Source: Zobellella iuensis (GTDB lineage: Bacteria; Pseudomonadota; Gammaproteobacteria; Enterobacterales; Aeromonadaceae). Taken from it: a stretch of 64,000 nt of DNA. The notes under the pieces are model-generated. The model saw nothing but the letters and a program-made list of their open reading frames with translations, was not told the DNA's origin and did not search any database. The translations under genes and the position numbers were made by a program. Of the stretch, positions 8,699 to 17,488 are shown in pieces (position 1 is the first letter of the stretch; each line of letters begins with the position of its first letter). The DNA lies in the NCBI RefSeq assembly GCF_016746085.1, contig NZ_JAERTZ010000018.1, positions 124,001 through 188,000 of the forward strand. Reading direction: 5' to 3'.

Positions 8699-9169
8699 AT
8701 GAAACGTCGTATCTGGTGGCTGTTATTGCTCCCCCTGGCCGGTTGCGCCAGCCAGCAGGAGCAGACCATGAGGCGGCTGAACGACATCGCCGAGCAGTTG
8801 CTGGCCCGGGAGTGCGACCAGCCCCAGCTCAGCTACCGGCAGGTGGAAAATCCCCATGTGCCCGGCCTTATCGACGAGGTGGAAATCCTGCGCTGTCCGG
8901 GCCTGGTGGCGCAGATCTACCTGTCCGAGGCGGCGTCCAATCCCAATGGCATGCCGATACTGCTGGAGGTGTCCGAACCCCAGCCGGGGCTGCCGTCCTT
9001 TATGAACGTCGGCGCCGACCGGGCAGGGCTGGTGGCCGAGCTGGGCCGGCCGGCCCGGCAGGGACCCGAACTGCTGCGTTATCAGTCCCGCGAAACCACC
9101 GAGAATGTGACCTTCAGGCTGCGGGGCGAGCGCATCGCCAGCATCCGCTGGGAATGGTATTTCGACTGA
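8699..9169 (+). CDS. Small predicted lipoprotein of unknown function
   Basis: A 156-residue protein starting MKRRIWWLLLLPLAGCASQQ, a classic lipoprotein signal with lipobox LAGC (Cys16). The mature domain has two further Cys residues (ARECDQP and ILRCPG) that might form a disulfide in the periplasm. No recognised family. GGAGG lies 5 bases before the ATG. It is divergent from the GGDEF-EAL gene and convergent with the MFS gene. Residue +2 after the Cys is Ala, so outer-membrane sorting is likely. Confidence 0.8.
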   Translation: MKRRIWWLLLLPLAGCASQQEQTMRRLNDIAEQLLARECDQPQLSYRQVENPHVPGLIDEVEILRCPGLVAQIYLSEAASNPNGMPILLEVSEPQPGLPSFMNVGADRAGLVAELGRPARQGPELLRYQSRETTENVTFRLRGERIASIRWEWYFD

Positions 9170-9184
9170 GGGCGTGAACCGCCG

Positions 9185-10468
9185 CTACCGCTGGGGCCGC
9201 CGGACGGCATGGCCCTGCTGTTCCGGGGTAGTCTGGGGCTCGACATCGCCGAAGCGGTCGACCCGCAGCAGGGATCTGAAGCCCCACATCCAGGTGCCGG
9301 CCACCGCCAGGGTGGAAACCCCGCCAATGACGGCGGCGGGCACGGTGCCGAACCAGGCGGCGCTGGTGCCGGCGCGGAATTCCCCCAGCTCGTTGGAGGA
9401 GCCGATAAACAGCATGTTCACGGCGCTGACCCGGCCGCGCATCTCGTCCGGGGTGGCCAGCTGGATTAGGGTGGAGCGGATATAGACGCTGATCATGTCC
9501 GCCGCGCCCGCCACCAGCAGGGCGGCGAAGGACAGCCAGAACAGGGTGGAGAAGGCGAACACCAGGTTGGCCACGCCGAACACCAGGACGGCGATAAACA
9601 TGGCCGGCCCCACCCGGCGGTTGAGCGACCAGGTGCTGAGCGCCACCCCCATCAGCAGGGCGCCGAGGGCGATGGCGCTGCGCAGGGCGCCCAGGCCCTC
9701 CGGCCCCACCATCAGCACCTCCTGGGCGTAGATGGGCAACAGCGCCACCACGCCGCCGAGCAGCACCGCGAACAGGTCCAGCGAGATGGCGCCGAGGATG
9801 ATGGGGCGCGAGCGGATGTAGCCGATGCCGGCGGTGAAGCGGTGCCAGGCGGTGGCCTCCGGCGCTTTGGCGCCGCCGGCGTAGCGGGGCTGCACCGGGG
9901 CCAGCAGCACCAGGGCCAGCAAGAAGGCGCCGAGGCAGACGCCATAGGCCAGGCTGCCGCCCAGGGCATAGAGCAGGCCGCCGACCAAGGGGCCGCCGAT
10001 GACGGCGAGCTTCATGATCATGCTGTTGACGGCGATGGCCCGGGCCAGTTGGCCGCGGGGCACGATTTGCGGCAGCAGGCTTTGCAGGGTGGGGCCGGTG
10101 AAGGCCCGGGCACAGCCGTAGAGCACCAGCACGGCGTAGTAGAGCCGTACCTCCGGCTGGGGGGAGAGCGACAGCATCAAGAGCAGGCCGCTGCACAGGG
10201 CCTGCACCAGCCAGCTGCCGGCGAGCAGGCGCTTGCGGGAGTGGCGGTCGGCCAGATCGCCGGCCGGCAGCAACAGCAGCAGCATGGGAATGAACTGGGC
10301 CAGGCCCACGTAGGCCAGGGCCAGGGGATCCCGGGTCAGGTCGTACACCTGCCAGGCCACCACCACCGCCTGGATCTGCATGGCGAACACCGCCGCCAGC
10401 CGGGCGATCAGAAAGGGCAGAAAACCCTGTTGGCGCAGCACCTGGGTGCCGCCGGGATGGGAAGACAT
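9185..10468 (-). CDS. MFS transporter, EntS-like exporter family
   Basis: A 427-residue polytopic membrane protein with about 12 hydrophobic segments. It contains the MFS signature GDLADRHSRKRLL between segments 2 and 3 and an N-terminal FLPFLIARLAAVFAMQIQAV typical of the MFS_3 (EntS-like) group. These are proton-driven drug or siderophore exporters; the substrate here is unknown and no siderophore genes are nearby. The C-terminus after the last helix is short and basic. The Shine-Dalgarno is weak. Confidence 0.9.
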   Translation of the reverse strand: MSSHPGGTQVLRQQGFLPFLIARLAAVFAMQIQAVVVAWQVYDLTRDPLALAYVGLAQFIPMLLLLLPAGDLADRHSRKRLLAGSWLVQALCSGLLLMLSLSPQPEVRLYYAVLVLYGCARAFTGPTLQSLLPQIVPRGQLARAIAVNSMIMKLAVIGGPLVGGLLYALGGSLAYGVCLGAFLLALVLLAPVQPRYAGGAKAPEATAWHRFTAGIGYIRSRPIILGAISLDLFAVLLGGVVALLPIYAQEVLMVGPEGLGALRSAIALGALLMGVALSTWSLNRRVGPAMFIAVLVFGVANLVFAFSTLFWLSFAALLVAGAADMISVYIRSTLIQLATPDEMRGRVSAVNMLFIGSSNELGEFRAGTSAAWFGTVPAAVIGGVSTLAVAGTWMWGFRSLLRVDRFGDVEPQTTPEQQGHAVRRPQR

Positions 10469-10566
10469 GGATTCTTGGGCAAAGCGGAACGGACGGGCAG
10501 TGTAAATCCGACGGCCCGCGGCAGCAAGTCGGGCGGGCGCGCCTCGGCAATAGGGCGCCGGGTTCG

Positions 10567-10669
10567 GTCGAATAGATTCGACACCCTACGGACAAATGTG
10601 CCGTAGGGTCCACTTCAGTGGACCTCCCGACCACGGCGCCGCGCCCGGTCGAATAAATTCGACCCTACA
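10567..10669. repeat. Composite palindromic repeat, copy 1
   Basis: Four adjacent dyads: GTCGAATAGATTCGAC (10567-10582), CCCTACGG/CCGTAGGG separated by 9 bases (10584-10608), GGTCCACTTCAGTGGACC (10607-10624) and GGTCGAATAAATTCGACC (10647-10664) followed by CTACA. Closely related dyads recur at 22433-22530, so this is a dispersed intergenic repeat of REP/BIME style. It lies between the MFS and asnB genes. Confidence 0.85.
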
Positions 10670-10696
10670 GCCTGGGCCTAGGGTCGATTACTGCGC

Positions 10697-12361
10697 TCAG
10701 TAGGACTGGGTATGCACACCCTTGACCGCGCGGCCGGAGGGGTCGGCCATGTTTTTCCACTGCTCGTCCCATTCCAGCGCCTTGGGGGTGGAGCAGGCCA
10801 CGGAAGGACCGCAGGGCACGCAGTTGGCGGCGGAATCCTGGGGGAAGTGGCCTTCGAAGATGGATCTGTAATAGTAGGCTTCCTTGCTGGTCGGGGTGTT
10901 CAGCGGGAAGCGGAACGCCGCCGTGGCCATCATCTGATCGGTGACCTGCTCTTCCACCATGGCCTTGAGGCTGTCTATCCAGGAATAGCCCACGCCGTCG
11001 GAGAATTGCTCCTTCTGGCGCCAGGCCACCTCGTGGGGCAGCATGTCGCTGAAGGCCTCGCGCAGTATGTGCTTTTCCATCTTGCCGTTGCCGCACATCT
11101 TGTCGGCCGGGTTCAGGCGCATGGCCACGTCCATGAATTCCTTGTCGAGGAAGGGCACCCGGGCCTCGACACCCCAGGCGGCCATGGACTTGTTGGCGCG
11201 CAGGCAGTCGAACATGTGCAGCGCCTTGAGCTTGCGCACCGTCTCTTCGTGGAACTCCCGGGCGTCGGGCGCCTTGTGGAAGTAGAGGTAACCGCCGAAC
11301 AGTTCGTCGGAGCCTTCGCCGGAGAGCACCATCTTGATGCCCATGGCCTTGATGCGCCGCGCCATCAGGTACATGGGGGTGGAGGCGCGCACCGTGGTGA
11401 CGTCGTAGGTTTCCAGGTGGTAGATGACTTCGCGCAGGGCGTCCAGGCCTTCCTGCACCGTGTAGTGCAGCTCGTGGTGCACCGTGCCCAGGTGATCCGC
11501 CACCTTGCGGGCCGCTATCAGGTCCGGGGCGCCTTCCAGGCCCACGGCGAAGGAGTGCAGGCGCGGCCACCAGGCCTCGCTGTTGCCGTCGTCTTCCACC
11601 CGGCGCTCGGCATACAGCTTGGCCACGGCGGAGATGATGGAGGAATCCAGGCCACCGGACAGCAGCACCCCGTAGGGCACGTCGCACATCAGCTGGCGCT
11701 TGACCGCCGCCATCAGCGCCTCGCGCAGCTCGGACACGCTGGAGACGTTGTCCTTGACCGCGTCGTAGTTTTCCCAGTCGCGCTGGTAGTAGCGGCGCGG
11801 CTGGCCTTCCTTGCTGTACAGCAGGTGGCCCGGGGGGAATTCGCTGATGGTCTTGCACACCGGGGTCAGCGCCTTCATCTCGGAGGCCACGTAGAAGTTG
11901 CCGGCTTCGTCGTAACCGGTGTAGAGCGGGATGATGCCCATGTGATCGCGGCCGATGAGATAGGCGTCGTTCTCCTGGTCGTAAAGCACGAAGGCGAAGA
12001 TGCCGTTCAGATCGTCGAGGAATTCCGGCCCCTTTTCCTGGTACAGGCCGAGGATGACTTCGCAGTCGGACTTGGTCTGGAACTCGAATCCGCAGGTGAG
12101 CTCGGCTTCCAGCTCCTTGTGGTTGTAGATCTCGCCGTTCACCGCCAGGGCATGGGTCTTGGCCGGGTTCAGCAGCGGCTGGGCGCCGCTGTCCAGGCCG
12201 ACGATGGCCAGGCGCTCGTGCACCAGGATGGCGTTGTCGCTGCTGTAGACGCCGGACCAGTCGGGGCCGCGGTGGCGCAACAGCTTGGACAACTCCAGGG
12301 CACGGCTACGCAGGGCGGTGGGATCGGATTTGAGTTCGAGAATACCGAAGATGGAACACAT
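10697..12361 (-). CDS. asnB: Asparagine synthetase B (glutamine-hydrolysing)
   Basis: A 554-residue protein, the same length as E. coli AsnB. Cys2 of MCSIFGIL is the N-terminal nucleophile of the class II glutaminase domain, with RGPDWSG and NGEIYNH following. The synthetase half carries the PP-loop SGGLDSS and the downstream GEGSDELFGGY motif. It makes asparagine from aspartate, ATP and glutamine in the cytoplasm. AAGGA precedes the ATG. An AT-rich 330-base leader region lies upstream, shared with the divergent patatin gene. Confidence 0.97.
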   Translation of the reverse strand: MCSIFGILELKSDPTALRSRALELSKLLRHRGPDWSGVYSSDNAILVHERLAIVGLDSGAQPLLNPAKTHALAVNGEIYNHKELEAELTCGFEFQTKSDCEVILGLYQEKGPEFLDDLNGIFAFVLYDQENDAYLIGRDHMGIIPLYTGYDEAGNFYVASEMKALTPVCKTISEFPPGHLLYSKEGQPRRYYQRDWENYDAVKDNVSSVSELREALMAAVKRQLMCDVPYGVLLSGGLDSSIISAVAKLYAERRVEDDGNSEAWWPRLHSFAVGLEGAPDLIAARKVADHLGTVHHELHYTVQEGLDALREVIYHLETYDVTTVRASTPMYLMARRIKAMGIKMVLSGEGSDELFGGYLYFHKAPDAREFHEETVRKLKALHMFDCLRANKSMAAWGVEARVPFLDKEFMDVAMRLNPADKMCGNGKMEKHILREAFSDMLPHEVAWRQKEQFSDGVGYSWIDSLKAMVEEQVTDQMMATAAFRFPLNTPTSKEAYYYRSIFEGHFPQDSAANCVPCGPSVACSTPKALEWDEQWKNMADPSGRAVKGVHTQSY

Positions 12362-12689
12362 GGGGGCTTGTCCTTAACACATTGATCTACATGAATGAAC
12401 TCAGGTTGCCAGAGTCAAACCGGGATGAAAAGAGAAAATAGCGAAAATTTATAAAAAAAGGCTGCTAATTTTTTATTCCATATTTAAGGTGGTTTTATTT
12501 GGAAAATAGATAATAAAATGGTCGTTATATTGATTATTCGTTAAAAGTGCTCGGGCGGGTCTGCTCCGGATACACCGGCGGGCTGCCGGCCTTCATTCGG
12601 GTAGGCGGCGCTGTCATCAAAGCGATGTGCGGGGGTAGTATGGTACAGGAGGGCGGGCTTCGGTAGCTTGGCGCAACTCGGAGGCTTTT
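12362..12689. other. AT-rich divergent intergenic region between asnB and patatin-like gene
   Basis: A 328-base region with no supportable ORF. Bases about 12425-12545 are much more AT-rich than the surroundings, consistent with promoters for asnB (minus) and the lipase (plus). No clear operator dyad or riboswitch-like fold was recognised. Confidence 0.5.
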
Positions 12690-13709
12690 ATGCTGTTTCG
12701 TTCATCTCGGCGTCGTTCCGTCAGCCTTGCCCTGCAGGGCGGTGGTGCCCACGGCGCCTTTACCTGGGGCGTACTCGACGCCCTGCTGGAAGACGGCCGC
12801 TTTGTCATTGATGGGATCAGCGGCGCCAGCGCCGGTGCCATGAACGCCGTGGTACTGGCCCATGGCCTGTTGCAGGGGGGCAACGAGGGTGCACGGGAGG
12901 CACTGGCCCGTTTCTGGGAAGCGGTCGCCGACTGTGCCCCCATGCTCAATGCCGGCGCCGACAGTGAAAGCGGCCGCCTGGCCACCGCCATCAGGATCAT
13001 GCTGTACTGGACACGGCAGTTTTCACCACAACAGTTTAATCCTTATGGGATCAATCCGTTACGGGATATTGTCGGTCGGCAAATCGATTTTGACCGCTTG
13101 CGTGAGCGCTGCCCGCTGAAACTGTTCATTGCCGCCACTCACGCCAATAGCGGCAGGCTGCGGCTGTTCCGGACGGCCGAGCTGACGGCGGACATGTTGC
13201 TTGCCTCGGCCTGCCTGCCGACCCTGCACCATGCGATATTGATCGAGGGAGAGCCGTATTGGGACGGCGCCTTTGCCGCCAACCCGGCGGTTTTTCCCCT
13301 GGTCTACGAGGTATCTTCGGCGGATATCCTGCTGGTCTTGCTCAGTCCCTTCGAACATTCGCAACTCCCGTTGACCCATGAGGAAATACACCATCGCACC
13401 CAGGAGCTGGCGTTCAATAGCACCTTGCTGCGTGAGCTGCACAGTCTGGCGCTGGCGCGCCAGTTTGCCCGCCAGACGCTGTGGCCGGGGGGACGGTTGG
13501 AGCGGCGTCTTGCCCGCACCAGGATGCACCTGATCGATACCGGGGATCTGGTCGGCCGGCTGGCCATGGAATCCAGGCTGACGACCAGCCGGTCGTTTCT
13601 GGAGATGCTGCGCGATCAGGGCCGGGCCCGGGCCGGCGCCTGGCTGTCGGAACACGGCGATAGCGTGGGGAAAGGGGCTACGGCGGACATTGCCAAATTG
13701 TTTCTTTGA
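12690..13709 (+). CDS. Patatin-like phospholipase family protein
   Basis: A 339-residue protein with the patatin Ser-Asp dyad: oxyanion-hole GGGAHG (17-22), nucleophile elbow GASAG (Ser47) and the DGA motif with Asp192 (YWDGAFAANPAVFPL). It is expected to hydrolyse acyl esters of phospholipids. No signal peptide is seen, so it is probably cytoplasmic or peripheral. GGAGG sits 7 bases before the ATG. It converges with the hydroxylase gene downstream. The size and motifs fit the RssA-like or PHA-associated patatin groups, and no PHA genes are nearby. Confidence 0.92.
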   Translation: MLFRSSRRRSVSLALQGGGAHGAFTWGVLDALLEDGRFVIDGISGASAGAMNAVVLAHGLLQGGNEGAREALARFWEAVADCAPMLNAGADSESGRLATAIRIMLYWTRQFSPQQFNPYGINPLRDIVGRQIDFDRLRERCPLKLFIAATHANSGRLRLFRTAELTADMLLASACLPTLHHAILIEGEPYWDGAFAANPAVFPLVYEVSSADILLVLLSPFEHSQLPLTHEEIHHRTQELAFNSTLLRELHSLALARQFARQTLWPGGRLERRLARTRMHLIDTGDLVGRLAMESRLTTSRSFLEMLRDQGRARAGAWLSEHGDSVGKGATADIAKLFL

Positions 13710-13744
13710 GCGCGGGGAGGAGCCGGGGGCGGTACTGGTGGAGC

Positions 13745-14383
13745 CTACGGCAGTAGCGCCGGCGCCAGGGGATCGTCGATCCGGAACCAGCCGGCGATGC
13801 TCAGCCGCTCCCGCCGGGCCGGCAGCACCTCGTGGGGAAACAGCTCCGACAGGAAACACACCAGGGTGCCGGCCTCGGGCCGCACCCGGTGCAGTACTGC
13901 CTTGCCTTTTTCAGGATAAACCAGCAGCTCGCCGCCATCGTCGTCCTGCCAGTGTTCGTTGAGGTAGACGACAGTGGTCAACCGGCGGTTGCCGCGGCCA
14001 CGGAAGGCATCCAGGTGCTTCTTGTAGAAATCTCCGGCCTGGTAGAGCGCATAGTGGCATTCATAGTCCTTGAGCCCCATAAACAGCTGGCGGTTCATCT
14101 GTTGCTGCAGGCCGGCCATCAGCGTCTGGTAATCGCGCTGGGCCGGGCTGTCAGCCTCCAGCCAGCGGGTCTTGTCGGTGCGGATACGCTCGTTGGTGTG
14201 ATGGGTTTGCTCCCGGCCGATGCCCGCAGGCGTGAGCTGCCAGGGGGGCAGGGCGGCGAAGTCCTGGCGCAGGGCCGTGACCTGCGCCTCGTCCAGGAAG
14301 CGGGGGAAGATGCCGATACCCGGCCCGGCGATGGCGTCCACCACTTCATCAAAGGCTTGTTCTAGCTGCGACACGGTATTCAA
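13745..14383 (-). CDS. 2-oxoglutarate/Fe(II)-dependent prolyl-4-hydroxylase-type oxygenase
   Basis: A 212-residue protein with a double-stranded beta-helix dioxygenase core. Iron ligands are H123 and D125 in KKHLDAF and H184 in FPHEV. A basic residue for 2-oxoglutarate binding lies near R193 in RRERLSIAGWFR. The family resembles SM-20/PHD proline hydroxylases; bacterial relatives can act on EF-Tu, but the substrate here is unknown. Translation probably starts at TTG 14383, which has GGAGGG about 8 bases upstream. No better ATG start exists. Confidence 0.88.
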   Translation of the reverse strand: MNTVSQLEQAFDEVVDAIAGPGIGIFPRFLDEAQVTALRQDFAALPPWQLTPAGIGREQTHHTNERIRTDKTRWLEADSPAQRDYQTLMAGLQQQMNRQLFMGLKDYECHYALYQAGDFYKKHLDAFRGRGNRRLTTVVYLNEHWQDDDGGELLVYPEKGKAVLHRVRPEAGTLVCFLSELFPHEVLPARRERLSIAGWFRIDDPLAPALLP

Positions 14384-14538
14384 GCGATAAACCCTCCAGT
14401 AGGAGCGCCTATGTACACCCAGAGCGGCCCTGGTCGCCAGAGAGAAAAACTGTGCGTCAAATAAAATAATACTTCTCGCGGGCCCCGGTGCCCGCCCTCT
14501 TTCCGATCACGGCCCCGGACACGATAATAGAGGGCAGG

Positions 14539-15651
14539 ATGATTCGATGGGTGCAGGCGGTGATGAGGCGGGTAAGAAAACTGTTTTTCGTGGCGATGCT
14601 GTCCAGCCTGATGCTGAGTGCCGGTACTGTGTTGCCCCAGGCCCGGGACGCGGCGCGGATCTTCTGGTGGCAGGGCGATCCGCTGTTGATGGCGCAGTTC
14701 CGCCTGTCATGGCTGCCGGCGGCTCGTTACCAGGCGGCACTGGAGCAGGCGCTGCAGCAGGAAGATGTGGAGCTGGCCCTCTCCCTCTATCAACTGGCGC
14801 AGGAGCAGGGGGTGGTATTGGACGACGTCCTGATCGCCCGGTTGCAGGAGGCCGATCGCTGGCAGGCCCGGATGCTGCGCTCCGCCGGGGACATCTGGCA
14901 GGGGCTCAGCACCGGTCGGGCCGACAGCGCCGAGGGGATGGCGGCGGCGGTGATCACCGACCTGACCCTGCTGGGGGATCTGCGTGATCTGACCCGGGAA
15001 GGCCTGGCCTGGCCGGATCACGATCCCCTGTTGCTGGCCCTGGCCGGCACCGGCATCGGGCTCAGCGCCCTGAGCCTGGCCAGCGGCGGTGCCACTGTGC
15101 CGGCCCGGGCCGGGGTGTCGCTGCTGAAGGTGGCCCGCAAGAGCGGTCGCATGAGCCGGCAACTGGGGGAGCAGCTCCACCGCCTGAGCCGGGAGGCCAT
15201 CGACGGCCGGGCGGCGCGGGAGCTGGGTGAACGCCTGGGCCGGCTGGAACTGAAGCAGCTGAGCCGGGCGGAGCTGGACGAACTGGCACTGGCCGCCGGA
15301 CGCATCGTCGGCACCGAGGCGACCGGGCAGTTGGCCTCCACCGGTCGGGCGGTGCGCAATATCGCCGGTCACAGTGGCGCCCGGGGCGCCATGGACTCCC
15401 TCGGGCGGGCCGATTCGGTGCGGGAGCTGGTGCGGCTGGAGCAATTATCATCGGGGTATCGCGGCGCCTACCGCGGGGTGCTGCGGTTGCTGCCGGACGC
15501 GGGCAAGGGGCTTTACCGGCTGTCGCTGCTGATGGCCTCCCTGCTGCTGTGGTTGGGATCTTTTCTGTTATGGTGCCTGGGTGTCCTCTGGACCCTGCAG
15601 GGCTTGCTGCGCGGCTTGTATCGGGGCTTGTTCGGGCGACGCACCGGCTGA
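14539..15651 (+). CDS. Predicted membrane protein of unknown function
   Basis: About 370 residues with an N-terminal hydrophobic segment (KLFFVAMLSSLMLSAGTVLP) after a basic stretch, a long helical central part rich in Leu, Ala, Arg and Gly, and a strong C-terminal hydrophobic hairpin (LSLLMASLLLWLGSFLLWCL and following) ending in an Arg-rich tail. The central GTGIGLSALSLASGG segment may also be membrane-embedded. No family recognised. The start is uncertain: ATG 14539 follows GAGGG, ATG 14563 is an alternative, and an open extension reaches 14488. It ends just before a terminator and tRNA-Ser. Confidence 0.7.
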   Translation: MIRWVQAVMRRVRKLFFVAMLSSLMLSAGTVLPQARDAARIFWWQGDPLLMAQFRLSWLPAARYQAALEQALQQEDVELALSLYQLAQEQGVVLDDVLIARLQEADRWQARMLRSAGDIWQGLSTGRADSAEGMAAAVITDLTLLGDLRDLTREGLAWPDHDPLLLALAGTGIGLSALSLASGGATVPARAGVSLLKVARKSGRMSRQLGEQLHRLSREAIDGRAARELGERLGRLELKQLSRAELDELALAAGRIVGTEATGQLASTGRAVRNIAGHSGARGAMDSLGRADSVRELVRLEQLSSGYRGAYRGVLRLLPDAGKGLYRLSLLMASLLLWLGSFLLWCLGVLWTLQGLLRGLYRGLFGRRTG

Positions 15652-15660
15652 GCCATAACG

Positions 15661-15692
15661 AAAAACCCCGAGCATTTCTGCTCGGGGTTTCA
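15661..15692 (-). terminator. Rho-independent terminator of tRNA-Ser
   Basis: Stem CCCCGAGCA (15666-15674), loop TTTC, stem TGCTCGGGG (15679-15687). Read on the minus strand the hairpin is followed by a run of T, so it ends the tRNA transcript. It may also work weakly for the upstream plus-strand gene. Confidence 0.85.
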
Positions 15693-15695
15693 AGG

Positions 15696-15783
15696 TGGCG
15701 GTGAGGGAGGGATTCGAACCCTCGATACGTTGCCGTATACACACTTTCCAGGCGTGCTCCTTCAGCCACTCGGACACCTCACC
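15696..15783 (-). tRNA. tRNA-Ser (anticodon GGA)
   Basis: An 88-base tRNA with encoded CCA. The 5' GGTGAGG pairs with CCTCACC before GCCA. It has a D-loop with GAGTGGCTGAAGG, anticodon loop CTGGAAA (GGA), a long type II variable arm typical of serine tRNAs, and a T-arm GGGTTCGAATCCC. It reads UCC and UCU serine codons. It has its own promoter and terminator. Confidence 0.97.
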
Positions 15784-15846
15784 AGATTTTTTTGCGTTTT
15801 TTGTTATCGGTGTTACCTTCACCGGCCCCGCTTGGGAACGGGGCGT

Positions 15847-15875
15847 AATTTAACGACTTGCCGAACGTTGTTCAA
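15847..15875 (-). promoter_or_regulatory. Sigma-70 promoter of tRNA-Ser
   Basis: On the minus strand there is TTGAAC (-35, 15875-15870), a 17-base spacer, then TAAATT (-10, 15852-15847), followed by a GC-rich discriminator (ACGCCCCG). That is the usual form of stable-RNA promoters under stringent control. It lies about 65 bases upstream of the tRNA 5' end. Confidence 0.75.
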
Positions 15876-15929
15876 GGGTTTTTTAACAGGCTTTGGTGCA
15901 ACTGCCTTAACCGCGTGCAATTTGCGGGC

Positions 15930-16376
15930 TTAATGCACAGCCGAAGGCATTTTCTGCGGCTCGTCCTGCATCAGGAAACCCAGTTCGGTGATCTCCTGCA
16001 CCAGCTGCTGGGTGGCCACCATGGTCTGCTGCACTATCCACAGAAACTGGTGCTGTTCCAGCCCGGCCTGGGTATGCAGGTAGTCGGCCACGATCAGCCG
16101 GGGCAGGTTGTCGTCAACGATATCGACAAACACCTTGAGGCTGGGGTAGTTCATGTTCAGCCGGCCCAGGTCGGCCACCAGTGCCAGCAGGGCGGTGGGA
16201 CGGATTTCCACTTCGGTGGTGATGATGGCGTCTTCATGTTCAACAAACAGCCGGCTTTCCAGCACGCCATCCAGACCCTGCAGCTCGGACAGATGGATGC
16301 CGTGGCAGTTTTCACAGATGTAATGGTCGATATAGCCGGCGGTGAGCCAGCGCATGGCGATTTCTGCTGTTAACAC
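15930..16376 (-). CDS. ybjN: YbjN-family protein
   Basis: A 148-residue protein that aligns along its length with E. coli YbjN as recalled: CENCHGIHLSELQGLDGVLE against CDNCQALHLPHMQNFDGVFD, and DIVDDNLPRLIV against DMQDDNLPKLVV. YbjN proteins are small cytoplasmic tetratricopeptide-chaperone-like folds linked to motility, stress and cell-envelope phenotypes; the molecular role is unclear. It sits between tRNA-Ser and a divergent universal stress gene. Confidence 0.88.
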   Translation of the reverse strand: MLTAEIAMRWLTAGYIDHYICENCHGIHLSELQGLDGVLESRLFVEHEDAIITTEVEIRPTALLALVADLGRLNMNYPSLKVFVDIVDDNLPRLIVADYLHTQAGLEQHQFLWIVQQTMVATQQLVQEITELGFLMQDEPQKMPSAVH

Positions 16377-16579
16377 TGAAATTCCTGAAAATTGGGCTTG
16401 AAGGGACGCTAGTGTAAACCAAAGGCCCGGCGAGGAGAATCAAAAGCCGGACCGGGCCTTGAAACCGGGGGGACTGAAAAAGGGCTTTCATTTGATTTTA
16501 TGGCAAAAAGCGGGAATGCTCATGGTACGTCAATCATGGATCCGCCGTGACGCGATCCCTCTGTATAAGGAAAGCCGAG

Positions 16580-17440
16580 ATGAAAACGCTGCTTGCTGCC
16601 ATCGATCTGGAGCCGGAGTCCGCGCTGGTCGTAAAAAAGGCGGCCGAACTGGCCGTGCAACTCAACGCCAGCCTGCATCTGGTTCATGTGGTGGACGATG
16701 CCCTGACCCTGTACGAGCCCCTGGTGGAGATACCGGTACGGCATCGGCTGAAACAGGCGGCGGAAACCGCCCTGGATACCTTCTTCGATGCCCTGCCCGG
16801 AGCGGTGAAACCGGACGGCGGACGGCATGTGCTGTTGGGCAAGCCGGATCGGGCGCTGATCAAGAAGGCGGCGGAGCTGAACGCCGATGTGATCATCGTC
16901 GGTAAACATCATATGGACCCCATGCGGGATCTGTTTCTGGGCACCACCGCCGAACGTCTGTTACGCCACTGTGACATTCCGTTGCTGATGGTGAACACAG
17001 AGACCACCCAACCCTATCAGCAGGTGCTGGCCGGCAGCGATTTCTCCCGCAGCTCCCATCATGCCCTGCAGGCCGGTTTGTGGCTGGCACCCCAGGCCCA
17101 GGTACGGCTGGTGCATGTGTTTGACCCGCCTTTTATGGGGTTTGTCCGCCATGACCAACTGGAGGTCGACACCCTGATGGATCACCAGAAGGTGCGTATC
17201 GAACGGGAAGTCAAAACCGAAATGGCCCATTTCCTGGCCGACGACGATCAGAGCCGGATTACCACCGAGATCATGGCGGGGGAAACCCAGGCCTGCTTGG
17301 CACAGGCGGTAGAAAAACATAAACCGCAGTTACTGGTGTTGGGCACCCATGGCCGGCAGGGCATCAGCCGGCTGCTGATCGGCAGCATCGCCATGAGTTT
17401 TCTGAGCATGCCGCCCTGCGACGTGCTGGTGGCCCGTTGA
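16580..17440 (+). CDS. Tandem-domain universal stress protein
   Basis: A 286-residue protein with two UspA domains (about 1-140 and 150-286). The second has the full nucleotide-binding motif GTHGRQGISRLLIGSIAMSF. The first, GKHHMDPMRDLFLGTTAERL, has lost part of the Gly pattern, so only one site may bind ATP, as in UspE-type proteins. The ATG at 16580 follows GGAAAG; the frame is open to 16547. A strong hairpin follows the stop. It is not closely similar to the duplicated Usp pair at 24-25.7 kb. Confidence 0.92.
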   Translation: MKTLLAAIDLEPESALVVKKAAELAVQLNASLHLVHVVDDALTLYEPLVEIPVRHRLKQAAETALDTFFDALPGAVKPDGGRHVLLGKPDRALIKKAAELNADVIIVGKHHMDPMRDLFLGTTAERLLRHCDIPLLMVNTETTQPYQQVLAGSDFSRSSHHALQAGLWLAPQAQVRLVHVFDPPFMGFVRHDQLEVDTLMDHQKVRIEREVKTEMAHFLADDDQSRITTEIMAGETQACLAQAVEKHKPQLLVLGTHGRQGISRLLIGSIAMSFLSMPPCDVLVAR

Positions 17441-17461
17441 GACGGGGAGCTATGTAAACCG

Positions 17462-17486
17462 AGGCCGGGTGTCCCCGGCCTTGTTG
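17462..17486. terminator. Terminator between usp and cysQ
   Basis: GGCCGGG (17463-17469), loop TGTC, CCCGGCC (17474-17480), then TTGTTG. It lies between two convergent genes and mainly serves the plus-strand usp gene. Confidence 0.7.
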
Positions 17487-17488
17487 CG

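Noticed and set aside
10567-10669. Possible insertion-sequence ends or attachment site
   Set aside because: No transposase or integrase nearby and no target duplication could be seen; fits a short palindromic repeat better.
10712-12385. 557-residue open frame on the plus strand
   Set aside because: Antisense of asnB, which is certain.
15568-15822. 84-residue open frame on the minus strand across the tRNA
   Set aside because: It reads through tRNA-Ser and its terminator; the SGEVSEWLKEHAWK-type product is a well-known artefact of serine tRNA genes.
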